A stretch of DNA of 32,500 nt from Stramonita haemastoma (GCA_030674155.1 CM060318.1:1210853-1243352), one strand, 5' to 3'; shown: positions 10,726 to 21,897, numbered from the stretch's first letter. The notes: generated by a model from the letters alone, not told the origin. Program-made: numbers and translations.

Positions 10726-13557
10726 AGCATATGTTTTCTGTAAGCTTATTGTTTGGGTTTTTTCTTAATGATTTTGATAGACAGCTTTCAAAAACTGTTC
10801 CTTGCATAACTTCTTTGATTTTTTTAAATAAAATTTTTAATGAGGGGTATCGTGGTTTTCTTCTCAAAATTATTCTATGACTTTAGAAAATATTTTGGAC
10901 AAAAATTCCTTGAGTGGATTGGAATATTTTTAACATGAAAACTTTTTTTTTCAAATAGGAATTTGATGAAATCATTAATAAATTACCCTCGCCTTACGTT
11001 TATAAGGGGTAGTAGGACACGTGGCAATTATTTGGATTTTATCCAAATTATTTTTTCTAACTTTATTTTGAATTAATCCGATTTAACGATTGATTGCAAA
11101 AAGTATTGTTCTGATGTACTGTATGGGGCTGACAATAATTTTTTTATTACTTTTGTTCTCAAGGGAATCTGATCAAATGATAGGAAAATACTTCAGGGGT
11201 AATCTAGTTATCTGACCGTTGATTATTAACTGACAATGCTTTATATTTTAAATAAGAAAATATAATCACATTTATTGGAAAAGGGTTAAATAATGCTATG
11301 CAGTCTTTAGGCAGCAAAGTGTCTCAAACCTCAAAAATAAAAATGGGAAAACCAGCAATTCAACAGCCATTGATTACAGGAGTAGAAATATGTGCTGGAA
11401 AAGTTAAGAAATCAATTGGAAAAATATCCTGGTCATGGATGACTTGAAGCAGGATTTTTATTATTGCTGGTAGTTGATTCTGCCATTCAAATTTTAAGAT
11501 GAAATTGAATGTTGATTTAGTAAAAAGTTTCACAATACTGCAAAAGTGCAAACGTGTGGTGATTTGCACTGTGGAATTAATTCAATTTAATGGCAGTATA
11601 CACATTTTAGAAGCATTGTAAATGAGGTTTCATATTTTCCAAAACATTAGTGTTGTATCGTTTTTTTCGAGGTGGTGCAATTTTTGTGTGTGTGTGTGTC
11701 CGTGTGCATGTGTGTGTGTGTGTTCGTGTGTCCGTCCGTGTGTCCGTCCGTGGTGCATGTCTGTATTAATGGGTAGTTGTGGGATGCATCTGTTGGAAGG
11801 AGAGGCAAGGAAGGGAAAAGTGTGTTTAGGAGAGGGAGTGGGGGTATGATGCATATTTAGAGCAGTGGGGATAGAAAAAATAGCGCCAACTGAAACAATG
11901 TCACATGTTTTGATATAAATAATTTTCTAATGGAATGGACTTGTTCAAAAATATCTTAGGCCTGAAACAGCTTCGATAGCTGAAATGGAGAAGCCTGGAC
12001 AACCGAGTCCATCACGCAGCCTTTGTTGTTGAACAGACTTGTGATTCTGATTCAAAGCTCCATGCTATTGCGAGCTATGGACCATTCTGCCTATAGCTAC
12101 ATACCATTTGTCTTTCTGCTGTTGTGTCCACATGCATTCTAACATTCAGACTGACCAGTTGACAGACAACCCTTACCCGCTACTAACTCTTAACTCTAAC
12201 CTAACACTAACCTCAACTCTTAACTCTGGCCCCACATGTGGACACAAAGGCAGGTGGCTAACATGGTATGTAGTGACAAAGGCTGAACAGTTTCCTTTAT
12301 TTTTGGCTTGAATTGAATTGAGAGTAAAAGATAGCACCGAGCTTCTATACACCATCATCTGGAAGAAGAGTACTACCTGAAATCATAAGCGAGCAGTAGT
12401 AACTAATTTCGAAAGCGCCTAATTGGAAATTCAAAAACTATCTTATTATAGTAATTTTTTTTTATAAATACGATAATCGTATTCTACTGCTAAGGTTGTT
12501 AGAGGGACAGAGAGAGAGAGAGTTGTGCTGTGCTGTGCTGTGCTGTGTGTGTGTGTGTGAAGGATGGATTTGTAATGCATGCAAATCTATAGAATAGTAT
12601 ACCACAGGTTACACTGTACAACCAGCATAAAAGATGCACGTCCCTGTTTGTGTGCGTGTAGGCGCGCGCGTGTGTATATGTATGTGTGTGTGTGTTGGGT
12701 GTGGAATGTTATGTGGAAATACCAGTCACCGAAGTAGCACGACTTTGTTTCTGTGTGTATCACTCAAGTTATTACAATCTCTAAAATTTGCTGGATTTGT
12801 ATTATCACCAACAATATTTTGTAATTCTGGAAAGGCAGAGGCAGGGAGAGAATGTGACATTAACAGGGAGGGTATACTAATTTAAGAAAATGTATGTATG
12901 TTCAGTTTAATGAGCTTTCATTGGAAAACGCATTTCCCCTTTTGACAAAATCTGGTATAAGAAAATTTTTTTTTGCGTTTGACTGTACAAAGTGAATAAG
13001 AATGCAGGCATCTTGTGTTGGTGTCTCTGGCTTGTTTCTCTGGCCTTCTGCATTGCCGTAAGTCAGGGACATGTCCATTACCCAGGTCATAGCACTCCCA
13101 GCCTATTGATAGACTACCCCATCTGCATCTCTCCTAGCTGTCTTTGATTACTATTTTCAGAACAAATGTACCTATCACAGTTTTTCTTTTGTTTTTGCTT
13201 GATTTTATTAAATTTGAAAGGAGAGAAGAAAGCGGATACAAAAAATCGTTGGCGCCCCTACAATGCAATCAAACCCCTCACAATATTTAAATCGTACAGA
13301 AAACATGAAAAAAATGAAATAAGTGGGGAAAACTTTGGGAGGCCTTAACAAAAAAAGCCTGGTTGTATCGGGAAGACACAAATGAGAGATTTGGTTAATG
13401 CCCCTTGTTGCATGATTTCGTGTCTTTTTTGGCACTTGTCCAACCTTTGTACTAGTTGTGCCTCTTTCCTGCAACTTTATTTCCAATGTGTGCTCTCTAA
13501 AACTCCAGTGTAGCAAATGTTGACAAAACGCATTCTAGATCACTGGGATAATACAGT
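10726..13557. other. AT-rich intergenic stretch
   Basis: No gene is recognised over about 2.8 kb. Visible features are a TG-rich patch at 11686-11760 with tccgtccgtg repeats, a degenerate ctaac-rich patch at 12178-12225, (GA)n followed by (TGTGC)n and (TG)n at 12515-12560, and another TG/CG-rich patch at 12645-12700. Confidence 0.6.
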
Positions 13558-14811
13558 ATGGTTCAGGTTAGGAGTTGGTTTTGTTTAGCCATGTTATATT
13601 ACAATGTTTTCACTGATTGTAATGTGTTCAATAATGTGTGCCAAGATTCAAATCCCCTTTCTGACCCAGTTCCTTCACCACCCTCCACACCTGACTCAGC
13701 ATCCAAACTCTTGTCTGTTCTTCCTCCGTCTACTTCACCACCATCGCTTTCATCCTCATCCTCTGATCGTCTTCCCAACACACCACTTTCAACCTCAACC
13801 TCTCTGCCTCCTTCAAACCTTAACATCTGTCTGTACAATGTACAATCTGTCTGTCCAGATGGAAAGGCCGATTTTCTTTCTGATTTTATCTCTGAAGAAA
13901 ACATAGATTTAGCTTTTCTCACTGAAACATGGTTAAAACCACAAGGCAACGAACCAAAAATAAAACAGCTGACACCACCTGGCTATAAAACTCGCTCTTT
14001 CCCTAGACTCTCTCGTGGAGGTGGCATTGCCATCATCTACAAAGACGCACTGCACCCAGCTCTTTCTGTCACTCTCTCCCTTTCTCACCTGCATCCTTTG
14101 AAGTCTGCGAACTCAACCTCAGCTTACCTGGCCACTCTATCACTTTCTGCTGTCTGTACCGTCCACCTCCTAGCCGTAAAAACGACTTGACATCTTCCCT
14201 TTTTCATCAAGAATTCCAGTCACTCCTGGATCATTACAGCCTTTCTCCCAAGAAACTTATCATTCTCGGCGACTTCAACTTTCACTTTGACAACCAGTCC
14301 TGTCCTGATGTCAAGCGTCTTTCTCTTTCTCTGTGTAACCACCCTTTCCCAGCTGGTCAACGAGCCAACACACAGGTCAGGTCATTACTGATCTTTCACT
14401 TAATCTCGTCACATCTGTGTCCGTCACTAATGAACTGCTTTCCGATCATTCTGCCATTCTCTTCTCTCTCAACATCACTAGGCCTATCAAAAAGAAAAAG
14501 CGCGTCAACCCGTCGTAATCTCAAGGCAATTGACATTCAAACGTTCTCTTCTCAAGCTGCCAAACACCTATCACAATCCCCTGAACATACCGACCCTTCT
14601 GAACATTACAATACTGTTTTAAGCCAACTGCTCGATGAGCACGCATCCCCCCACCGATGTTATTCTGCCTGATAGACCCTGTGCCCCATGGTATACCCAT
14701 GACATTCTGGTTGCAAAGCGCAAACGCCGACAACTTGAGCGAAAATGGCGAAAAACAAAAACAGAAATCAACAAACAGCTCTTCCAGAAACAAATAAAGT
14801 CAAAACCTTAA
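13558..14811 (+). pseudogene. LINE endonuclease domain and linker, frameshifted
   Basis: Frame 1 gives a Ser/Pro-rich leader, then NICLYNVQSV, LAFLTETWL (catalytic Glu) and GGGIAIIYKD. Near 14095 the reading must move to frame 3 for FCCLYRPPPS and LIILGDFNFHFD. Near 14380 it moves to frame 2 for TDLSLNLVTSVSVTNELLSD followed by HSAI, which carries the SDH catalytic triad element. It returns to frame 3 near 14515 and to frame 1 near 14650 for APWYTHDI and a basic KRKRRQLERKWRK stretch, with a stop at 14809. All endonuclease landmarks are therefore present in the right order but in broken frames. The frameshifts cluster here, while the RT that follows is open for 1.2 kb. Some could be assembly indels. 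Confidence 0.85.
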
Positions 14812-14847
14812 TCCACTCAGCGAAGACAAACTCTTGACGCCACATCC

Positions 14848-16615
14848 ATGAAATCTCTTTTTTCCCTCACCTCAACTCTCCTCGGATCTGCAAAGGCTAG
14901 CCCTCTGCCTACTGTCCACAGCCACTCTGAACTTCCTGCTATATTCTCCTCATTCTTCTCCGACAAAGTCCGCAACATCCGCTCCAAACTGGATCAGACT
15001 TCTTTCCAACCTGCGCCTCCTGATCCCCAATTCACTGGCACTCCTCTCCTTTTCTTTCACTCAACAAGCGAGAAAGAAATCAAGAACATTCTGAAAGAAA
15101 TGACAATAAAATCATGCGATCTCGATCCTATACCTGCTTCTCTTTTCATTCAGTGCATTCCACAGCTTATACCTACTATCACAAAAATAGTAAACTCATC
15201 TCTTCTGTCTGGAAATTTTCCATCAGCTCTCAAAACTGCGATAGTCACACCTCTACTCAAAAAGCACGACCTCGATCCTAATATCCTGAAGAACTATAGA
15301 CCTGTCTCTAATCTGCCTTTTATCTCTAAAGTCCTTGAAAAAGTTGTTCTGAAACAACTCAATAGCCATCTTCTTTCCAATAATCTCTTCCCCCCTTTTC
15401 AGTCTGCCTATCGCGTCAACCACAGCACTGAAACCACCCTGGTTCATACTCTAAACATGCTTCTCCATGCTTCTGACTCAGGGAAAATCTCCCTTCTTAC
15501 TCTTCTCGACTTATCTGCTGCCTTTGACACCATAGACCATTCAATTCTTCTCTCCCGTCTCCAAAACATGTTTGGCATTAAAGGCACAGCCCTCACCTGG
15601 TTCGTTTCATACCTTAAAGACCGAGTCCACACAGTTGCAGTAAACGAGATTCAATCAGCACCTGCCAAACTGGAATGTGGTGTCCCTCAGGGATCAGTTC
15701 TGGGCCCTCTTCTCTTTACCCTCTATACTGCTCCACTGTCACATATAATAGACCGTCATCATATCAATTATCACTTTTATGCTGACGACTCGCAGATTCA
15801 AAGCAGCGACACACCTGAAAATCTTCCTTCTCTCTTGACAAATATGACCAGCTGCCTTCAAGACATCCAACACTGGATGATACAAAACAAATTACAACTA
15901 AATGCAGATAAAACCGAAGCCATGCTTGTAGGCACCAAACACAAACTCTCCTCCATTCCAACAACTTCAATAGAATTCGGCAATACGTCAGTTCCGCTAT
16001 CCACTTCTGTGAAGTATCTAGGAGTCGTTGTGGACAACTCTCTCCATGCAAAAATTCATTACCCAAACCTGTCAGTCATGCCACTATCAACTACGGCGTA
16101 TTGGCGCAATTCGAAAGTACCTGTCCACTGATGCAACATCCAAACTCGTCACTTCTCTTATTCTCTCACGTCTGGACTATTGCAATTCTCTTTTGGCTGG
16201 TCTGCCAGCATCATCCATCCACTCCCTTCAACCTATACAAAACTCTGCTGCTCGTCTTGTCCTCAGAAAGAAAAAATCCGAGCACATTACCCCTCTCTTG
16301 AAATCTCTCCATTGGCTGCCTGTACCACAGAGAGTAAACTACAAGATCAATACCCTCTGTTACAAATGTCTCCACAATACTGCACCCTCCTACCTCTGTG
16401 AATGTCTTCACTTGTACACACCTTCTCGCTCCCTTCGCTCGTCGGCAGATACTTTGTCCTTAAGAATACCCAGATTCAACCTATCTACCGTTGGCCGCAG
16501 CTCTTTCTCTGTTTCTGGTCCATCGATCTGGAATGACCTTCCTCTCTCCCTCCGGCAAAAGCCTACTTATGACACTTTTAAATCCAACCTCAAGACACAC
16601 TTATTCCAAACCTAA
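14848..16615 (+). pseudogene. LINE reverse transcriptase and C-terminal domain, one frameshift
   Basis: Open in frame 1 from ATG 14848 to about 16060. This start is simply the first Met after the upstream break. RT motifs by residue from that Met: NYRPVSNLPFISKVLEKVV near 149; FQSAYRVNHSTETTL near 184; motif A DLSAAFD at 221-227; motif B GVPQGSVLGPLLF from 278; catalytic YADD at 311-314; LNADKTEAMLVGT near 352; VKYLGVVVD near 391. Near 16060 the protein moves to frame 2 and continues as SCHYQLRRIGAIRKYLSTDA, SRLDYCNSLLAGLP, LHWLPVPQRVNYKI and GPSIWNDLPLSLR to the stop near 16615. The catalytic aspartates are intact; only the frame change near 16060 separates RT from its C-terminal domain. Polymerisation of element RNA at a nicked target is the known role of the family. 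Confidence 0.92.
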
Positions 16616-16861
16616 GTTTTCTCCTTTCCGCTTCCATCTCTTACCTGTCCCTGCCTTCAACATCCACCTGCCAAAGTGCATAACGTTTGTAGGTGTGTGT
16701 GCCCGCGCGCGTGTTACGTGCTTGCGTGCGTGCGTGCGTGAGGGTGTGTGTGTACATTCGAATTTGTTAAAACTGTAAATTGTTGTTAATTGTGTGTTTT
16801 GTTGGTCGAATGCAAGCGCTTTGATTTGTTTTTACAAGATATAGCGCTATACAAATTCCAT

Positions 16862-16899
<38 letters not shown>
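16616..16899 (+). mobile_element. LINE 3' UTR and ATT tail
   Basis: Non-coding tail of the LINE with a TG/CG-rich patch (16690-16755), acattcgaatttgttaaaac, aagcgctttgatttgttttt, atatagcgctatacaaattc and a (TTA)n run at about 16863-16899. The agcgct and gcgctat words form an imperfect stem, as in many CR1/L2 tails. Matching tails lie at 1879, 2005 and 17945-18015. Confidence 0.88.
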
Positions 16900-16900
<1 letters not shown>

Positions 16901-17738
16901 TTGCGCTATCATGAAACCTGGTTTGTGTAAAACTAGTAAATTTGGCGTGCGCGTGTGTTGAGGGGGATGGGGGGTATTGGTTGGTCGGAAACTGATTGCA
17001 AGCAGCTTTGTGAAACACTTGGCTTTATGTTTGTTGTTGCTTTGTCACTTTTTATATTTTGTATTGATAGTTAGCATAGTGTTCTTGGATATTTTATCCA
17101 CTAAATCTGATATATCTTTTATTTTTATGTTAATGTACTCAATTTGAAGTAAGGAGTGCAGAATGAAGCAGATAGGCTGATGTACTTTTCTGATTGTGGA
17201 TCAGTAGAGTTGGTGTATTAACTGCTGTGTTGTCCTCTGTACCTGTAGAGGGTTATTCCCCCCTGGCCTGACATCATTCAGGTTTGTAGTGACTTGAGTG
17301 TTTTGCTCCGGAAGCGTTTGCCTGTCTTGAGATGATCAATTCCCCAGCTGTAAGGACCATGCCATGCCTAAGGTGTGTGGTTTCTCTTCCGCCATTGGAA
17401 TGCTTGATCTCTCTCCTTCTGCAGAAACTGCAAGGACACTGCTAAGAGTGACCCCAAAACTCCCATAACTGTTCAAATCAAAAATTATCCTTTCTTACAT
17501 GAATTTCACTTCACATGTTCAGTATTAGTTTTTGCATTTGATGCTCAATATAAGCTTGGGTTTTAAACATAAGAGTGCCTTTTCCTGAATGCACAAGTTC
17601 AGTGGGGTTTTTTTAACATTTGTTTCTGTACTCGTTCGGGAAGCTTGACATATTTTCTGCTTCATCTTGGCAGTTGTTTTATTGCTTAGGTTGCATGTAA
17701 CGATTTTTAAGCAATGCCCACATTTCACCAGGTGAAAG
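16900..17738. other. non-coding, nothing recognised
   Basis: AT-rich sequence between two LINE 3' ends. An acceptor-like ctccttctgcag at about 17412-17424 has no supported exon. Confidence 0.5.
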
Positions 17739-17739
17739 A

Positions 17740-18015
17740 TAATGATTCAAACCTAAGATTTTCACCCTCTGTTTCCATCTCCTATTTGTCCCTGCCTTCA
17801 ACATCTGAAATTCCCTTCACCCTGCCAAAGTGTATAACCAAAGTTTGTGTGTGTGCGCCTGCGCGCGCGCACGTGCGTGTGTGTGTGTGTACATTCGAAT
17901 TTGCTCTAACTATTTATTGTCATTGGTTGTTTGTTGGGTGGGTCGAGTGCAAGCGCTTTGATTTGTTTTTTGCAAGATATAGTGCTATATAAATTCCATG
18001 TATTATTATTATTAC
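17740..18015 (+). mobile_element. second copy of the LINE 3' UTR, 5'-truncated
   Basis: Homologous to 16608-16870: tcaaacctaagattttc, tgtccctgccttcaacatct, ctgccaaagtgtataacc, a CG/TG-rich patch, acattcgaatttgct, gcaagcgctttgatttgttt, aagatatagtgctatataaa, ttccatgta and ATT repeats. It starts about 7 bp before the equivalent of the LINE stop codon, so it carries almost no coding sequence. This is a typical 5'-truncated retrotransposition product, inserted about 0.85 kb downstream of the larger copy in the same orientation. Confidence 0.9.
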
Positions 18016-18200
18016 ATGTATTTTGCTTGTTTCATGTTCTGATAATGATAATAATCTGAAGGACAAGGCTTACATGTGTTTACATATCCTGTTTGTGTGA
18101 CGTTCTTAGACATGGGTTTTGCATGGTATCTGATGGATTTGTAATAAGCTACGCAGTTAATGCCCTCAATTTCAGTCTGTAATGCTTCCAGTTTCCCACA

Positions 18201-18367
18201 TTTTGGTCCTGTACAAAATTGAAATTAAAAAAAAAAATTTGATAAAGTGGTGAGCACACACCACCGACACTTGACTACCAAAGTGACTTTTTCCCCAGAA
18301 ATGAGTACCTTATTAAAGTATATTGCAATGAACATGCATTTATGATCAGAGATTTTTAAAGTCCCAT
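18201..18367 (+). repeat. R1 repeat, copy A
   Basis: A block of about 165 bp containing ttttggtcctgtacaaaatt, aaagtggtgagcacac, caccgacacttgactaccaa, agtgactttttcc, gaaatgagtacc, agtatattgcaatgaacatg and ttttaaagtccca. It is closely repeated at 21967-22130 and, more degraded, at 19487-19622. The family is not recognised. Confidence 0.85.
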
Positions 18368-18744
18368 GGTGGGTCATTGTCACTGCTGGTCAGAGCATTG
18401 GAAAAACCTATCTCCCCCTTCAGCAAAATAAAGGCGAGTTAGGGTTGGGTAGCCCGCTCGCAGCTGAAATTGTTTAGTGTTGTTGTATTATTTTAATGTA
18501 TATTGCATTTAAAGCTGTTTACAAATTGATTTTTACCCCTATGCAGCTAAACTATGATAAAAGGAAAAGGAAGCTACAGACTGATTTAAGAAAACATTGT
18601 CCAACATGTCATGAAATGTGATATGTCGCAGTGCAAAAAAGAGACCAGCATATATAATATAAAAAATACCTTGACCAAGGTCTTTGAGTTTCATGCATGG
18701 ATGACTGCATGCACAAGATCTCTGATGTGTATACATCTTTTATG
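18368..18744. other. non-coding, nothing recognised
   Basis: AT-rich sequence leading into the long polypyrimidine tract. No supported gene. Confidence 0.5.
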
Positions 18745-19489
18745 TGTACTGCTCCCTCCCTCCCTCCTCTTTCTCCCTCCCTCCCTCCCTCCCTCCTCTC
18801 TCTCCCTTCCTCCCTCCCTCCCTCCCTCTCCCTCCCTCTCTCTCCCTTCCTCCCTCCCTTCCTCTCCCTCCCCCCCTCTCCCTTCCTCCCTCCCTTCCTC
18901 TCCCTCCCTCCCTCTCCCTCCCTCCCTCTCCTCTCTCTCTCCCTTCCTCCCTCCCTTCCTCTCCCTCCCCCCCTCTCCCTTCCTCCCTCCCTTCCTCTCC
19001 CTCCCTCCCTCTCCCTCCCTCCCTCTCCCTCTCTCTCCCTTCCTCCCTCCCTTCCTCTCCCTCCCCCCCTCTCCCTTCCTCCCTCCCTTCCTCTCCCTCC
19101 CCCCCTCTCCCTTCCTCCCTCCCTCCTCTTTCTCCCTCCCTCCCTCCCTCCTCTCTCTCCCTTCCTCCCTCCTTCCTCTCCTCCTCCCTCCCTCTCCCTC
19201 CCTCCCTCTCCCTCTCTCTCCCTTCCTCCCTCCCTTCCTCTCCCTCCCCCCTCTCTCCTTCCTCCCTCCCTTCCTCTCCCTCCCCCCCTCTCCCTTCCCC
19301 CCTCCCTTCCTCTCCCTCCCTTCCTCTCCCTCCCTCCCTCTCCTCCCTCCCTCTCCCTCCCTCCCATCCCTTCCTCTCCTCCTCTCCCTACCCTTCTTCC
19401 TCCCTCCCTCCTCTCCCTCCCTTCCTCTCTTCTCCCTCCCTCCTCCTCCTCTCCTTCTCCTCCTCTCCTCTCTCCTCTCCCTCTCCTTT
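18745..19489. repeat. 750-bp polypyrimidine tract (ccctt/ctccc repeats)
   Basis: Almost pure C/T on plus for about 745 bp, built from ccctccct, cccttcctccct and ctctctctccc words. A larger period of about 95-100 bp is visible from the recurrence of tctcccttcctccctccctt near 18841, 18938 and 19034. With almost no A or G on plus, stop codons cannot form. The long frames on both strands (up to about 300 codons of Ser/Pro/Leu or Arg/Glu/Gly) are compositional artefacts. Confidence 0.95.
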
Positions 19490-19622
19490 GGTCCTGTACC
19501 AATTGATATCTTCTCATTTAATTTAATAATGCTGACCATCGCCACCACACTCTACCGTGACTCTTTCCTGAGAATTTGGTACCTTAAAATTATTAATAAT
19601 GATTTACATATTTTAAAGTCCA
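19487..19622 (+). repeat. R1 repeat, copy B (degraded)
   Basis: Starts at the edge of the polypyrimidine tract with tttggtcctgtacc. It keeps short islands in the same order as copies A and C: caccgccacca-like, gtgactctttcctgagaat, ggtacctt, and atattttaaagtccacttcc. Confidence 0.65.
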
Positions 19623-19880
19623 CTTCCAACTTTATCCACTGACCTTTTCGCAATAATGCTATCCTTTTAAAATTTTATTGAAGGAATGCATTTTGAGTGT
19701 TTTTAAGTCATTTGCAACTTTCATTGTATTTCAATATGATATCCTTAATTTCGTTTGGTGAGTTTAGGGTTTTATTTCAATTGAATTTATTGTGTGTTTA
19801 TTGAATTATTTTATTCGTTTTATTGTTTACTAGTTTTGTTTGTTTTTTTATGCCTTTTGTTTGTTTTGTTTATTTTTTTC
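19623..19880. other. AT-rich start of array unit
   Basis: Contains tgctatcc (near 19657) and ttatgccttttgtttg (near 19848), words also found in the heads of the later array units. No gene. Confidence 0.5.
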
Positions 19881-19883
19881 CCT

Positions 19884-20024
19884 ACACACACACACACACA
19901 TACAACTGCCCCCCCCCTCACACACACACACTCTCCCCCCTCACACACACACACACTCTTCCCCCCCTCACACACACACCCCCCCCCCTCACACACACAC
20001 AGTCACACACACTGTTACACACAC

Positions 20025-20067
<43 letters not shown>

Positions 20068-20096
20068 CACACACACACACACCACACACACACATG
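19884..20096. repeat. (CA)n with C-rich interruptions
   Basis: CA repeats broken by ccccccctcacacac blocks. His/Thr/Pro frames are artefacts. It occupies the same place in the array unit as the CA tracts at 20780, 22347 and 23464. Confidence 0.95.
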
Positions 20097-20116
20097 GAAT
20101 GTATTATTTTTCATAT

Positions 20117-20525
20117 GAATGTTTTGGTTTATAGATCTGTGATGTCTTGTGTATCATCGTCCAGAATAATTGCAATTTTCTTCTTCATCTTCATTACTAT
20201 ATATATATATATTATCTTTAATGTATTGTTAAAATTTATTTGTACAACTTTAAATGTCTTGTTGTTATTTGATTTGTTTTTACAGTTTTGTTTTTTCTGC
20301 TTGTATGTTTTCGGGTTTTTTCTTGTCACTGCTAGGCTTGGCCACATTGAGAGCTTATAGGTTTTATTGATGATGATTATTGTTTAAAGAAGTGTCTTGT
20401 GGGTGTTTTGAAATACTTATTGACTGGTTTGTTTTGATGACAATGTAATTTGATGATGTGCTCTCCTCCCTCTCTCTCTCTCTCTCGTCTCTCTCTGTCT
20501 CTCTCTGTCTCTCTGTCTCTCTGTC

Positions 20526-20584
<59 letters not shown>

Positions 20585-20640
20585 CTCTCCTTTCCTTTCC
20601 TTTCCTTTCCATTCCATATTCCACTACATATGCCACCCTA
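20117..20640 (+). repeat. array unit body, copy 1 (near-identical to 22769-23292)
   Basis: Starts gaatgttttggtttatagat and includes cttgtgtatcatcgtccag, tgtatgttttcgggtttttt, tgctaggcttggccacattg, agagcttataggttttattg and tttgaaatacttattgactg. It ends in a (CT)n and tttcc tract. The segment at 22769-23292 matches almost throughout, about 2.65 kb away and of the same length, which suggests recent duplication. No protein is supported. Confidence 0.88.
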
Positions 20641-20779
20641 GTCTATCACTGGACAGGAGTGTTTGGTTCTTGTGATTAAATTGAAGTGTATTCTTACCGT
20701 TTGGATATGGAGAGGTGTTTTGTATGTATTTCTTGTGTTTAAGGGTTTTTCTTTATGCCTTCTTTGCTTGATTTTACCC

Positions 20780-20812
<33 letters not shown>

Positions 20813-21230
20813 CACAACACACCACACGCGCGCGCGCGCGGAATGTATTATTTTTTATATGAATGCTTTGGTTTATAGATTAGTAATGCCTTTTGTATAA
20901 TCGTCTTAAATATTTGCAATTTTCCTCTTTTTTTTCATTAGTATAGATATTATTCTTCAATACATTGATTTCGATTTAAAACCGGTTTGTAGAACTTTAA
21001 ATGTTTCATTGTTATTAGATTTTATTTATATACATATAGTTCTTTGGGGGGGGTGGGGGGGGGCTATTGGTTTGCTTCTCGGGTTTTCTTTTCTTTTCAT
21101 TGTTAGGCTTTTGGCCACAATATAAGCTTATAAGTTTCAGTGATGATAATTATTATTGAAAGATGTGCCCTTCTAGATGTTTTGAAACAACTTGACTAGT
21201 TTTAGATGTATTTGCTCAGAATTGTAGATT
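20641..21230 (+). repeat. array unit, copy 2 (diverged)
   Basis: The head (ggagtgtttggttcttgtg, tggagaggtgttttgtatg) is followed by (CA)n at 20780-20825 and an alternating (CG)n at 20826-20840. An AT-rich body follows that aligns with copy 1 but is diverged: gaatgctttggtttatagat, gttaggcttttggccacaa, gtttcagtgatgataatt. A G-rich patch lies at 21044-21063. Confidence 0.75.
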
Positions 21231-21379
21231 GGTTTGCCCAGGAATGGACTGCACCATTAGAGACCGTATGCGTTATGATGGTGTATTAGAAACTTTAAGA
21301 CTATTTTTGAAAAAGAAAAGTATATATAGTGCATGGATATATATTGTTTCCGCGTTGCAGTTACACAAGTGCGTTTCAA

Positions 21380-21880
21380 TGTTTTACCATTGAACTATAA
21401 TACACAGAGTATCATATTTAAATCGAAGCTAACATTGTCCTTATGTAAAGGCCAAATAGAGAAATGAAGAACTATTTTTTTTGCATTGTCCTGTCTATGA
21501 AGATTTGAGGAAAGGTTTCTTAAATATTCTAAAAGACTTCCTTTACATGCTACTAAAAGCTACAGTACCTGCTATAATAAAATCTATCAACGATTTATTT
21601 TTCATGCAAACCAACAGAAAAAAAGATAACTCTCGAGAAATTGTTCTACATTTAATCACGGTTGATTGTGACGTACGTTGAATTACTTCGTGATGAACTT
21701 TAAGTATGGATTATATAAACTTTCGTGTCTAATCATTGCTGTTTATATTATTTCATATACATATATCTGATGTTGATGTGTTTATAATACCCATGTCATA
21801 TGCCCACACTCTAACACAACCATATCATTATGTATTGTGGCCTAAGGCCGATGTACAGTAAAAGTCTGAAGTTCTTCTCT
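21380..21880 (+). mobile_element. LINE C-terminal remnant with 3' UTR
   Basis: From about 21436 one frame reads CPYVKAK, a stop, then RNEELFFLHCPVYEDLRKGF through 21540, with further sequence to the stop near 21681. The pattern of paired Cys, an ENEEHF-like stretch, then HCPVYEDLR resembles the C-terminal Cys/His motif found after the RT in several LINE clades, from memory. The downstream 200 bp ends in tggcctaaggccgatgtaca, gtaaaagtctgaag and a (CT)n tract, which looks like a LINE 3' end. The RT is absent, so the clade is not assigned. It differs from the CR1/L2-type element at 13.6 kb. Confidence 0.6.
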
Positions 21881-21897
21881 CTCTCTCTCTCTCTCTC

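Larger units (their letters stand above)
13558..16899 (+). mobile_element. CR1/L2-type non-LTR retrotransposon, near full-length, degraded
   Basis: In order, the element holds an apurinic-type endonuclease (about 13820-14515), a basic linker (about 14655-14810), a reverse transcriptase (about 14850-16060), the C-terminal domain typical of CR1/L2 elements (about 16060-16615), a 3' UTR, and the terminus ttgtttttacaagatatagc, gctatacaaattccatgta, (TTA)n. No ORF1 is visible upstream, so the copy is either 5'-truncated near 13.6 kb or from a family that lacks it. At least seven frame changes are needed to follow the protein, so it is not competent as written. I infer the clade from RT motifs and the microsatellite-type tail; L2, Rex1 or Crack-like placement is open. 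The 5' boundary is uncertain. No target-site duplication was seen, which is usual for this group. Confidence 0.9.

Noticed and set aside
11360..11569. Minus-strand 69-codon frame with a plausible mixed composition
   Set aside because: No motif, no splice context and no neighbouring exon. Its length is expected by chance in AT-rich DNA.
12178..12225. ctaac-rich patch that resembles interstitial telomere repeat
   Set aside because: There is no run of two perfect CCCTAA units. It is a degenerate ctaac/cttaac patch only.
18609..19642. Frames of 260-343 codons on both strands
   Set aside because: They lie in the polypyrimidine tract. Absence of A/G on one strand removes stop codons, and the translations are Ser/Pro/Leu or Arg/Glu/Gly repeats.
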